Positions 1 to 8,073 of a DNA stretch of 40,438 nucleotides are shown here, piece after piece. Positions within the stretch are counted from its first letter, which is position 1. The number at the start of each line of letters is the position of its first letter. The notes under the pieces are model-generated. The model worked only from the letters and a program-made list of their open reading frames with translations, ran no database searches and was not told the origin of the DNA. Both the position numbers and the translations under genes were made by a program. The stretch covers positions 1-40,438 of the forward strand of contig CABRFG010000007.1 of the NCBI GenBank assembly GCA_902470095.1, read 5' to 3'. Source of the stretch: an uncultured Collinsella sp. GTDB lineage: Bacteria; Actinomycetota; Coriobacteriia; Coriobacteriales; Coriobacteriaceae.

Positions 1-12
1 CCTGCGCAAGAC

Positions 13-38
13 GAAGGCCACATTAAGTGGCCTTCTTT
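13..38 (+). terminator. Hairpin terminator of a gene left of the window
   Basis: A perfect 9-bp inverted repeat (GAAGGCCAC at 13-21, GTGGCCTTC at 27-35) with an ATTAA loop is followed by a short T-run. The T-run is on the plus strand, so it would end a rightward transcript entering from outside the window. The tail is weak. Confidence 0.5.
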
Positions 39-106
39 GCGTGCGGAACTCGCGACAAACCAAAACCATCTCGCCAGCCCAGCGACCATGGGATCCCAAG
101 GTTTTC

Positions 107-139
107 AAAAAAGCGGTCGGCGCGCAGTGCGCCGACCGC
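107..139 (-). terminator. Rho-independent terminator of the gyrB-gyrA transcript
   Basis: An 11-bp perfect GC-rich stem (113-123 with 129-139, loop GCAGT) is followed, on the minus strand, by six T residues (the A-run at 107-112). It lies about 40 bases beyond the gyrA stop codon and is in the right orientation to end the leftward gyrase operon. Confidence 0.88.
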
Positions 140-179
140 CGATATATGGGGTCTGATAATTTTTACCAGCTAGGGCCTC

Positions 180-2918
180 TTACTCGTCTAGGAGATCTTC
201 TGGCATGTCGTTGCCGTCGCCTAGATCGACTGGGGCTTCTTCGGGGGCAGAACCATCTTCTGTTGCTTCGCCTTCGGGCTTCTCTTTGGCTGCCGTCATG
301 CGGGCTACGGCGCATACGCGGTCGTTGTCGTCGACGGTCATCATCTTGACGCCCTGGGTGGCGCGGCCAGTCTGGCTGATCTCGTCGGTCTTGACGCGAA
401 TGACCGTCGCACCCTCCGTCACGATGAACAGCTCGTGCTGCGGGCCCACCGTCTTCATGGCCGCGAGGTTACCCTTGCGCTCGGTCATTTGGATGGTGTA
501 GACGCCCTGGCCGCCGCGATTCTGCTCTGGGTAGTCCGCGACCGGCGTGCGCTTGCCGTAGCCGCGCTCGGTGATGACGAATAGATCGCCGTTGCCGTTA
601 GTGACTTCCATGCCCAGAACGCTCACGCCGTCCTTCAGACCGATACCGCGAACGCCGCTGGTATCGCGGCCGGTGGCGCGCACCTGCTCCTCGGAGAACA
701 TGATCGCCTTGCCCGCGGTGGTGGCCAGGATAATCTTGTCGCCGTCGCGCACGCGGCGCACGTTCAGCAGCGCGTCGTCGTCACGCAGGTTGATAGCGAT
801 CAGGCCGTCGCGACGGCTGCGGTCATATGCGCTCATCACGGTCTTTTTGACCATGCCGCTCTTGGTGGCAAACATCAGGTACTCGTCGGCCGGGAACTCG
901 CGGCAGCTGATGACGCTCGCGATCTTCTCGCCTTCCTCGAAGGGCAGCAGGTTGACGATCGCGGTACCGCGCGCCTGGCGCGTACCCACCGGCAGCTCGT
1001 GCACCTTCAGGCGATAGACCTTGCCCTTGCTCGAGAAGAACAGCACGTACTCGTGCGTGGACGCGATGAACATCTCATCGATAACGTCGTCCTCTTTGAG
1101 GTTGACGCCCGACACGCCCTTGCCACCGCGCTTCTGGGCACGGTAGGCAGCCACCGGGATACGCTTAACGTAGCCGGTGTGGGTGATGGTCACGACCATA
1201 TCCTCGTCGGCGATGAGGTCCTCGACATCCAGGTCCTTCTCAACCTGGCTGATTTCGGTACGGCGCTTGTCGCCAAACTTCTTGGAGATCTCGCGCATCT
1301 CTTCCTTGATGACGCCCAGAATCTTCTCCTCGTGCGCCAGCAGGTCCTCGTAGTAGGCGATGGCGCGGCGCAGGCCGTCCAACTCTTCTTGGATCTTGTC
1401 GCGCTCCAGGCCGGTCAGGCGGCGCAGCTTCATCTCGAGGATGGCCGTGGTCTGCTCGGGCGTAAAGCCAAAGCGTTCGATCAGTCGGCTGCTGGCCTCG
1501 GAGTCGGTCTGCGAGGAGCGGATGATGCTGATGACCTCGTCGATATGGTCAAGGGCCATCAGGTAGCCCTCGAGGATATGCGCGCGGGCCTGGGCCTTCT
1601 TAAGGTCGAAGCGGGTGCGGCGGGTGACGACGTCGACCTGGTGGTCGATGTAGTGCTGCAGCATCTCACGCAGGCTCAGGCATTTGGGAACGCCGTTGAC
1701 GAGTGCCAGGTTGTTGGCGCCAAAGGTCGTCTGCAGCGAGGTGTACTTATACAGATTGTTGAGCACGACCTGCGGAATGACGCCCTTCTTGAGCTCGATG
1801 ACCAGACGGATGCCCTTCTGGTTGGACTCATCGCGCATATCCGAGATGCCCTCGATGCGCTTGTCGTTGACGAGCTGGGCGATCTTCTCCTGCAGGGTGC
1901 CCTTGTTGACCATGTAGGGAATCTCGGTAAAGACCAAGCGGCTGCGGCCGGTCTTGGTGGACTCCACGTGTGCCTTGGCACGCACGGTAATGGAGCCGCG
2001 ACCGGTCTCGTAGCTCTGCTTAATGCCGGCGCTGCCCATGATGATGGCGCCGGTGGGGAAGTCCGGACCGGGCATGATCTGCATGAGCTCGTCGACGGTG
2101 GCGTCGGGGTTGTCGATCAGGTAGCAGGTGGCCTCGATCGCCTCGGTGAGGTTATGCGGGGCGATGTTGGTGGCCATGCCGACGGCGATGCCTTGGCTGC
2201 CGTTAACCAGCAGGTTGGGGAAGCGCGCAGGCAGCGCCACGGGCTCGGCGAGCGATTCGTCGTAGTTGGGCTGCCAGTCGACGGTATCCTTCTGCAGGTC
2301 GCGCAGCAGTTCCATGGCGGGCTTTGCCAGGCGGCTCTCGGTGTAACGCATGGCCGCCGCGCCGTCGCCGTCGATGTTACCGAAGTTGCCGTGACCATCG
2401 ATGAGCGGCGTGCGCATGGAGAACCACTGCGCCAGGCGAACCATGGCCTCGTAGACCGCGGAGTCACCGTGCGGATGGTACTTACCGATAACTTCGCCGA
2501 CCGTCCAGGCCGACTTCTTATGTGGGCGGTTGGGGTAGATGCCGCTCTCGTTCATCGCGTACAGGATGCGGCGGTGCACCGGCTTTAAGCCGTCGCGCAC
2601 GTCCGGCAGGGCGCGCGCCGTGATGACCGACATCGAATACTCGATGAACGACTGCTTCATCTCGCGACCGAACTCCGAAATCTGGAGCTGGCCGCCGTTG
2701 ATATCCTCACCGGCCGAGGCACCACGGTCGACTTCACCAAAGCTCTCCTCGAGCTCGGCGTCGTCTTCTTCCTCATCATCATCGGCATCGGGGTTATAGG
2801 CGTCCGGGTCGCCGTCCTCGCCCTGCTCAGCACGGGCAAGCAGGCGCTTCAGATCATCGGGCATGCCGGCGTCGCCGGCCTCGCCCATACCCTCGTTATT
2901 GTTGATATCGTCTGCCAC
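180..2918 (-). CDS. gyrA: DNA gyrase subunit A
   Basis: This is the breakage-reunion subunit of DNA gyrase, which with GyrB introduces negative supercoils using ATP. The catalytic tyrosine is Y192, in AAMRYTESRL. The quinolone-determining stretch GKYHPHGDSAVYE (146-157) keeps Ser at the E. coli S83 position and has Glu at the D87 position, so it looks unmutated. A GyrA-box-like QKRGGKG near residue 595 starts the DNA-wrapping C-terminal domain. The start is a GTG with a GAGGAGG ribosome site. At 912 residues it is longer than usual because about 80 residues, mostly acidic (a D/E-rich run at 45-60), precede the normal N-terminus at about residue 81. The C-terminal tail is also acidic. It lies 11 bases downstream of gyrB and is co-transcribed with it. 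Confidence 0.98.
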   Translation of the reverse strand: MADDINNNEGMGEAGDAGMPDDLKRLLARAEQGEDGDPDAYNPDADDDEEEDDAELEESFGEVDRGASAGEDINGGQLQISEFGREMKQSFIEYSMSVITARALPDVRDGLKPVHRRILYAMNESGIYPNRPHKKSAWTVGEVIGKYHPHGDSAVYEAMVRLAQWFSMRTPLIDGHGNFGNIDGDGAAAMRYTESRLAKPAMELLRDLQKDTVDWQPNYDESLAEPVALPARFPNLLVNGSQGIAVGMATNIAPHNLTEAIEATCYLIDNPDATVDELMQIMPGPDFPTGAIIMGSAGIKQSYETGRGSITVRAKAHVESTKTGRSRLVFTEIPYMVNKGTLQEKIAQLVNDKRIEGISDMRDESNQKGIRLVIELKKGVIPQVVLNNLYKYTSLQTTFGANNLALVNGVPKCLSLREMLQHYIDHQVDVVTRRTRFDLKKAQARAHILEGYLMALDHIDEVISIIRSSQTDSEASSRLIERFGFTPEQTTAILEMKLRRLTGLERDKIQEELDGLRRAIAYYEDLLAHEEKILGVIKEEMREISKKFGDKRRTEISQVEKDLDVEDLIADEDMVVTITHTGYVKRIPVAAYRAQKRGGKGVSGVNLKEDDVIDEMFIASTHEYVLFFSSKGKVYRLKVHELPVGTRQARGTAIVNLLPFEEGEKIASVISCREFPADEYLMFATKSGMVKKTVMSAYDRSRRDGLIAINLRDDDALLNVRRVRDGDKIILATTAGKAIMFSEEQVRATGRDTSGVRGIGLKDGVSVLGMEVTNGNGDLFVITERGYGKRTPVADYPEQNRGGQGVYTIQMTERKGNLAAMKTVGPQHELFIVTEGATVIRVKTDEISQTGRATQGVKMMTVDDNDRVCAVARMTAAKEKPEGEATEDGSAPEEAPVDLGDGNDMPEDLLDE

Positions 2919-2929
2919 GTTACCTCCTC

Positions 2930-4960
2930 TTAAGCATCAAGGAAACGCGCGTCATGCGCATGTTTTTCAATGTACTCGCGGCGATAGCCGACCTCGGAAC
3001 CCATCAGCTCGCGCACGGCGCGGTCCGCCACCACGGCGTCCTCGATCGACACACGCTGCAGGATGCGGGTCTTGGGGTCCATCGTCGTCGAGGCAAGCTG
3101 CTTGGGGTCCATCTCGCCCAGGCCCTTGTAGCGCTGGACGGTATAGCCCTTGCGCTTTTTGGTGATCTTGCCGTCCTTGGCCTTGCCGTCCTCGTCGTTA
3201 TCGTCGGGGTTCAGGCCCAGACTCTGGATGGTGTCGCGCAGGATCTCGTCTTCGGGCTGGCGGCCGTTGGGATACACGTAGTGGATCTTGTTGCGCACCT
3301 TAATGCCAAAGATGGGCGGGCAGGCAACATAGACGTAGCCGGCATCGATCAGCGGACGCATGTACTTGTAGAAGAACGTCAGCAGCAGAATGCGGATATG
3401 CGCACCGTCGACGTCTGCATCGGTCATGATGATGATCTTGTGGTAGCGCGCCTTGGTGATATCGAAGTCGCCGCCGTCGCCGGCACTCGTCGTGACGCCG
3501 CAGCCGATCGCGGTAATCAGCGACTGAATGGTGTCACTCGAGAACGCGCGATGGTCACCAACGCGTTCGACGTTCAAAATCTTGCCGCGCAGGGGCAGAA
3601 TCGCCTGGATGTCTCGGCGACGGCCGTCCTTGGCCGAACCGCCTGCCGAGTCGCCCTCTACGATGAAGAGCTCGGTCAGCTCGGCATCGCGCACCGAGCA
3701 GTCAGCGAGCTTACCGGGCAGGGACGCCGTCTCGAGCAGGCTCTTGCGGCGGGTCGCCTCGCGCGCCTTGCGGGCGGCATTGCGCGCCTTGCAGGCCTGC
3801 TGCGCCTTCTTGACGATCTCGCGAGCGGGCTTGGGATGCTCCTCGAGGTAATCGACAAGACCGTCGGTCACAATCTTGAGCGTGAGCGCTCGCATATAGG
3901 AGCTGCCGAGCTTTGCCTTGGTCTGGCCCTCAAACTGCGGATCGGGCAGCTTGACCGAGATAACGGCCGAAAGGCCCTCGCGCACATCGTCGCCGGTCAG
4001 GTTGGCGTCTTTTTCCTTGAGCAGGTTCTGCTTGCGCGCGTAATCGTTGATCACGCGGGTGAGCGCGGTACGGAAGCCCTCAAGGTGCATGCCGCCTTCG
4101 GGGGTGTAGATGTCGTTGGCAAACGACATGACGTTCTCGCCGTAGCCGCTATTCCACTGCAGGGAAACCTCGACCTCGCCCATCTTGGCCACAGGCGCGT
4201 CCGGGTCCGATTTGCCCTCGATGTAGATGGGCTCCTTAAAGGCCTCGGGAACGTCCTTGCCCTCGTTGAGGAACTTGACGAAGTCGATGATGCCGCCCTC
4301 GTAGCAAAACTCCTCCACGTGGGGGGTCGCTTCGCGCTCGTCGGTCAGCACGATTTTGAGATTCTTATTGAGGAACGCCGTCTCCTGCAGACGGTTGTGC
4401 AGCGTATCGAAATCGTAGATGCAGGTCTCGAAGATCTCATCGTCGGGCCAGAAGGTGACGGTGGTGCCCGTCGAATCCGAGGTGCCCACGACCTCCATCT
4501 TCTTGACGGTCTTGCCGCGCGAGAACTCCATCTCGTAGGTGTTGCCATCGCGACGAACCTGAACGACCACGCGCTTGGACAGTGCGTTGACGACGGAGAT
4601 GCCCACGCCGTGCAGGCCGCCCGAGACCTTATAGGCCGAGTTATCGAACTTACCGCCGGCGTGCAAGATCGTCATGACGACCTCGAGCGTCGGGATCTTT
4701 TTAACAGGGTGCTCGTCGACGGGGATGCCGCGCCCGTTGTCGACGACCGTGATGGAGTTGTCGGCGTGGACCGTCACCTGGATCTCGGTGCAGAAACCGG
4801 CCATGGCCTCGTCGACGGAGTTGTCAACGATCTCCCACACCAGGTGATGCAGACCGCTGGCACTCGTCGAGCCGATATACATGCCCGGGCGCTTACGAAC
4901 GGCCTCGAGACCTTCGAGAATCTTAATCTCGCCGCCATCGTAATCGTTTTCGTTTGCCAC
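2930..4960 (-). CDS. gyrB: DNA gyrase subunit B
   Basis: This is the ATPase subunit of gyrase. The N-terminal GHKL domain shows ENIVDNSVDEA-type and DNGRGIPVDEHP motifs. The central TOPRIM region carries EGDSAGGSA (about residue 435), PLRGKILNVE and DADVDGAHI (about 514). RYKGLGEM lies near the C-terminus, as in all GyrB. I chose the GTG at 4960 (protein starting VANENDYDGG, 676 residues) because a strong AAGGAGG lies just before it. The upstream in-frame ATG at 4978 would put the ribosome site inside the coding sequence. It is the first gene of the gyrB-gyrA operon and is separated from dciA by a terminator. Confidence 0.97.
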   Translation of the reverse strand: MANENDYDGGEIKILEGLEAVRKRPGMYIGSTSASGLHHLVWEIVDNSVDEAMAGFCTEIQVTVHADNSITVVDNGRGIPVDEHPVKKIPTLEVVMTILHAGGKFDNSAYKVSGGLHGVGISVVNALSKRVVVQVRRDGNTYEMEFSRGKTVKKMEVVGTSDSTGTTVTFWPDDEIFETCIYDFDTLHNRLQETAFLNKNLKIVLTDEREATPHVEEFCYEGGIIDFVKFLNEGKDVPEAFKEPIYIEGKSDPDAPVAKMGEVEVSLQWNSGYGENVMSFANDIYTPEGGMHLEGFRTALTRVINDYARKQNLLKEKDANLTGDDVREGLSAVISVKLPDPQFEGQTKAKLGSSYMRALTLKIVTDGLVDYLEEHPKPAREIVKKAQQACKARNAARKAREATRRKSLLETASLPGKLADCSVRDAELTELFIVEGDSAGGSAKDGRRRDIQAILPLRGKILNVERVGDHRAFSSDTIQSLITAIGCGVTTSAGDGGDFDITKARYHKIIIMTDADVDGAHIRILLLTFFYKYMRPLIDAGYVYVACPPIFGIKVRNKIHYVYPNGRQPEDEILRDTIQSLGLNPDDNDEDGKAKDGKITKKRKGYTVQRYKGLGEMDPKQLASTTMDPKTRILQRVSIEDAVVADRAVRELMGSEVGYRREYIEKHAHDARFLDA

Positions 4961-5009
4961 ACGTCCTCCTTCAGTCAAGAAAATGTGTACAGCCTTACTA
5001 GTTTATCGT

Positions 5010-5038
5010 AAAAAAATACCCTCGGGAACGAGGGTATT
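5010..5038 (-). terminator. Terminator between dciA and gyrB
   Basis: The inverted repeat AAATACCCTCG / CGAGGGTATTT with a GGAA loop, read on the minus strand, is followed by a run of seven T. It ends the leftward dnaA-dnaN-recF-dciA transcript and implies that gyrB has its own promoter between about 4961 and 5010. Confidence 0.88.
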
Positions 5039-5065
5039 TGGCTCTACAAGGCCACCAGATGCGAT

Positions 5066-5629
5066 TTAAGGCTCTTTTTTGCTTTGCACGCCCTTGGCCC
5101 ACTCGGCACTGGCTCTCATGGCATTCTCGAGGGCCTCGCGCAGTTTTTGGTCTTCGATGGGTGCCACTTGGCGCTCAATCTCGGTGCGCTCGGCCTCACT
5201 GAGGTCGGCGTGCGGGGCCGGCGGGCGCTCGGTCGTCGCCGGGCGCAGGCGCTCCTTGGCGGCGGGCGGCGTGTGACCGGGTGCGGTGGTTTTGAACACC
5301 AGGCCGTCCACATGCGCACCGGCGCGCTCCATGCGCGCGCGGATGATCTCACGCAACAGCGTCATTTCCTGCGTCCACGAGGGCGAATCGAGATATACCA
5401 GCAGCTCATTGGACTCGGGCAGGTAGCGCAGACCCGTCACATGCCGCCCCTCGCGCGTGCCCGAGCACACCGCGTTCCACGCGCGATAGACCGCGCGCGA
5501 CTCCTCGGCAGCCTCCATCTGCGCACGGCGCTCAGGCGTCACCGACGCCAGGATGCGCTGGCGCTCTGCGTTCAAAAACCCACTGAAGGCGACCGTCTCG
5601 CTCTCGCGCTCGTAATTAGCACGTCTCAC
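5066..5629 (-). CDS. dciA: DciA-family helicase loader (DUF721)
   Basis: This 187-residue protein has a DUF721/DciA-like core at about residues 45-115 (RAWNAVCSGTREGRHVTGLR, then LLVYLDSPSWTQEMTLLREI). It is followed by a proline/arginine-rich linker and a charged C-terminal helix. DciA is known to load the replicative helicase DnaB in bacteria that lack DnaC or DnaI. The start overlaps the end of recF by 14 bases, so the two are probably translationally coupled, and the recF-dciA order is typical of actinobacterial origin regions. The family call rests on this motif pattern and position; I could not run a profile search. Confidence 0.85.
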   Translation of the reverse strand: MRRANYERESETVAFSGFLNAERQRILASVTPERRAQMEAAEESRAVYRAWNAVCSGTREGRHVTGLRYLPESNELLVYLDSPSWTQEMTLLREIIRARMERAGAHVDGLVFKTTAPGHTPPAAKERLRPATTERPPAPHADLSEAERTEIERQVAPIEDQKLREALENAMRASAEWAKGVQSKKEP

Positions 5630-6722
5630 CCATGCTCACCACCTTGGCTCGATCAAGCAGGTCATCGGTAAAGTATCCCAGGTTGGTCGTGGTTATGACC
5701 GTTTGGATATCATCGCCGATCAGCCGCAGAAAAGCACCGCGGCGCTCGCCGTCGAGCTCGCTCATCACGTCGTCCAGAAGCAACAGCGGAGCAGTACCCA
5801 GAACATCGCGAGCCACGGCCACCTCGGCCACCTTCCAGGACAGTACCAACGTTCGCTGCTGTCCTTGGCTGGCAAATGAACGAGCGGAGCGACCCGCCAC
5901 GGTAAATTCAATCTCGTCGCGATGCGGCCCCACCAACGTCACGCCGCGGCGAATTTCCTCGCCGGCGTGCTCATCAAGGGCGGCCAGCATGCGCTCGTAC
6001 GCCCAGCCCTTCAGCTCTTCGCGATCCTCGACCTGGGGCAAATCCCCCAGCGTGGACGCATAGGACACGTTGGCGGCTTCACCGGACGCCACTTGCCCGT
6101 AGGCAGTACGCACATGGCCCGCCAGCCGGTCGAGCAGGGCCAACCGGTGCACGAGCAGAGCCGCGCCCGCGCGGGCAATCGAATCGTTCCACGCGCCGAG
6201 CATCTCACGGCAGCACCAGGTCTCCTTGAGCAAGGCGTTGCGCTGGGTCACGCAGCGCCCATAGGCGCTCGCAAGATCGGCATAGCGTGCGCTCAGTTGC
6301 ATGCCAAAGTCATCGAGGGCGGCGCGGCGCACACTGGCGCCCCGCTTAACCATGTCCAGATGGTCGGGGCAAAACAGCACGCTCGGCAGAACCCCGCGCA
6401 CACCGGCGGCAGAGCATCTCTTGCCGTTGCGGCTAAACGAGCGCTTACCGTCCTCCGCGCTCAATCCCATATCAAGCACGCGGCCGTCGCCCTCGAGCCT
6501 CAGCTCGACCCTGCACGAGCCCACGCCGTCATGAACGAGCTCGGCTGCGGTCGGATGCCTAAACGAGGCGCCGCTCGTCAGCAGCTGCAGCGCCTCTATG
6601 AGATTGGTCTTTCCCGCCGCGTTGGGTCCCGCAAGTATCGTCACGCCCTCGTCCAGGGCAAGGCGATAGCTCTCGAAACTGCGGTAGTGCGCGACGGAAA
6701 GATCGCGGGCGAACATGGTCAT
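5616..6722 (-). CDS. recF: DNA replication and repair protein RecF
   Basis: RecF is an SMC-like ATPase that helps load RecA at single-stranded gaps as part of RecFOR. The 368-residue product has Walker A GPNAAGKTN (residues 32-40), an ABC-type signature in SQGQQRTLVLSWK, and Walker B LLLLDDVMSELD near residue 320, which is the full set for RecF. The length matches the family. An alternative start at the second Met (MFARD, 6716) would shorten it by two residues. It starts 9 bases after the dnaN stop and overlaps dciA at its end, as expected for a dnaN-recF-dciA operon. Confidence 0.97.
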   Translation of the reverse strand: MTMFARDLSVAHYRSFESYRLALDEGVTILAGPNAAGKTNLIEALQLLTSGASFRHPTAAELVHDGVGSCRVELRLEGDGRVLDMGLSAEDGKRSFSRNGKRCSAAGVRGVLPSVLFCPDHLDMVKRGASVRRAALDDFGMQLSARYADLASAYGRCVTQRNALLKETWCCREMLGAWNDSIARAGAALLVHRLALLDRLAGHVRTAYGQVASGEAANVSYASTLGDLPQVEDREELKGWAYERMLAALDEHAGEEIRRGVTLVGPHRDEIEFTVAGRSARSFASQGQQRTLVLSWKVAEVAVARDVLGTAPLLLLDDVMSELDGERRGAFLRLIGDDIQTVITTTNLGYFTDDLLDRAKVVSMGETC

Positions 6723-6731
6723 GGCGCAGCG

Positions 6732-7835
6732 CTAGATGCGAACCGGCATGACCAGGTACAGGTAGTTGATCTTGTCGTAGGACTTGAAGATGCCCGCCTG
6801 CGAGTAGCTCTTGAGCTCCAGCGTGATCTCCTTCTCCTTGGACAGGGCATTGAGGCAGCCGAAGATGTAGTGGTAGTTGAAGGCGATGGTACCCGACTCG
6901 CCCTCGGCCTCGACATCGATCGTCTCCTGCGCAAGGTCCTGGTCATTGGAGATGGAGGACAGGCCCATCTGCCCGTTCTCGACATCGATCTCGAACTTGA
7001 CGGCGGGGTTGGCGCTCGCGATAACGGCCACGCGCTTGAGGGCGGCGTTAAAGGCGGCGACGTCGATCTTGACGCTCGTCACGCACGAATCGGGGATGAG
7101 CTGCTTGTAGTTGGGGTACACGCCCTCGATGCGGCGCGACACGTAGGTGGTGTTGCCGGCCTCGAAGACGACCTGGGTGTCGGTAGCCCCGATCATGATG
7201 GTCGCCTGGCTGGCCATGATGTTCAGCGCGTCGTTAAAGGCGTCAGCCGGAACGTTGAGCTCAAAGGAGCCTTCGAGGGTCGAGGTCTCGACCTGCGTAT
7301 CGCACACGGCCAAACGGAAGGAATCGGTCGCCACCAAGCGCACGGTGTTGTTCTCGACCTTCATGTGCACGCCACCCAGGATGGGGCGGGCCTTGTCGGT
7401 CGAGGTGACGCGCCACACGCGGCCGACCATCTCGGACAAGATATCGGTCGGCAGTTCCACGGCGCTCTCGATGGCATAGGCCGGAAACTCGGGGAAGTCA
7501 TTGGCATCGAGCGTGTTCAGGCGGAAAGAGCTCTTCTCGCAACCAATCAGCACCTGGCGCTCGGACAGCTCAAAGGTGACCGGGGCATCGGGGAGGGTCT
7601 TGGTGATATTGGAGAGCATCTTACAGGGGATAACCATCTCGCCCTCTTCTTCGACATGCGCCGCGATGCGATGACGGATCGAGATGGTGTAGTTAGAGGT
7701 CTGGAATTCCAAGATGCCGTCTTGGGCCTTAACGAGCACGCCCGACAGGATGGGGAGGGTGGATGCCGAAGCGACACCCTTCATAACGACGCCGATGGCT
7801 TGTGTAAGCGAGCTCTGGCTGACGGTGAACTTCAT
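6732..7835 (-). CDS. dnaN: DNA polymerase III beta subunit (sliding clamp)
   Basis: This is the ring-shaped processivity clamp of the replicative polymerase. At 367 residues it has the normal three-domain clamp length. It starts MKFTVSQSSLTQAI, contains the first-domain stretch LPILSGVLV, and ends LVMPVRI, matching the usual clamp C-terminus LMPVRL and its contribution to the client-binding pocket. A ribosome site (AGAAAGG) precedes the ATG. It lies downstream of dnaA, separated by the 238-base candidate unwinding region, and directly upstream of recF. Confidence 0.98.
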   Translation of the reverse strand: MKFTVSQSSLTQAIGVVMKGVASASTLPILSGVLVKAQDGILEFQTSNYTISIRHRIAAHVEEEGEMVIPCKMLSNITKTLPDAPVTFELSERQVLIGCEKSSFRLNTLDANDFPEFPAYAIESAVELPTDILSEMVGRVWRVTSTDKARPILGGVHMKVENNTVRLVATDSFRLAVCDTQVETSTLEGSFELNVPADAFNDALNIMASQATIMIGATDTQVVFEAGNTTYVSRRIEGVYPNYKQLIPDSCVTSVKIDVAAFNAALKRVAVIASANPAVKFEIDVENGQMGLSSISNDQDLAQETIDVEAEGESGTIAFNYHYIFGCLNALSKEKEITLELKSYSQAGIFKSYDKINYLYLVMPVRI

Positions 7836-8073
7836 CTTTTAATACCTTTCTATGGATATAAATATCTTAATAATAGTAATAGCACTGACGAAACTGTTGA
7901 TTACTCCCAAAGACGCAGGTCAGACCCAAAAAGAGAATCGACAGCAACCTGTGTGCAACAGGGGTGGTTTTCCACGTTCAAAACCTGCGCAAAACTTTTC
8001 ATCACCGCGGGTTGGGTTTTAGACACCTTATGCCCGTGGTTTCGACAAGTTTTCAACAGGTGTCTCTATTTCC
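7836..8073. other. Candidate downstream half of oriC (AT-rich unwinding region plus DnaA boxes)
   Basis: This gap between dnaA and dnaN begins with a very AT-rich stretch (about 7845-7885) containing TAATAATAGTAATAG (7868-7882), five in-line TAR triplets that resemble a DnaA-trio. The half nearer dnaA holds DnaA-box-like sites: TGTTGATTA (7895-7903, weak), TTTTCCACG (7968-7976), TTTCGACA (8040-8047) and TTTTCAACA (8050-8058). The last lies inside a 14-base sequence that recurs twice on the far side of dnaA. The layout parallels the B. subtilis incC region. The role in initiation is inferred from pattern and position. Confidence 0.7.
8048..8061 (+). repeat. Extended DnaA-box repeat, copy 1
   Basis: AGTTTTCAACAGGT. 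The same 14-mer occurs on the opposite strand at 11248-11261 and 11311-11324, and I noticed it nowhere else in the window. The core TTTTCAACA differs from the canonical TTATCCACA at two positions. Confidence 0.75.

Noticed and set aside
2440..2490. Quinolone-resistance change in GyrA
   Set aside because: The Ser at the S83 position is intact, and Glu at the D87 position is common in wild-type Gram-positive GyrA.
999..2588. Long plus-strand open frame (529 codons) opposite gyrA
   Set aside because: It is fully antisense to a clear gyrA, has no family motifs and is biased to Leu/Val/Asp/Gly/His, the usual shadow of GC-rich codon use.
2954..5011. Plus-strand open frame of 685 codons opposite gyrB
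   Set aside because: It is antisense to all gyrB motifs, with repetitive hydrophobic/Asp/Gly composition and no ribosome site; a shadow frame.
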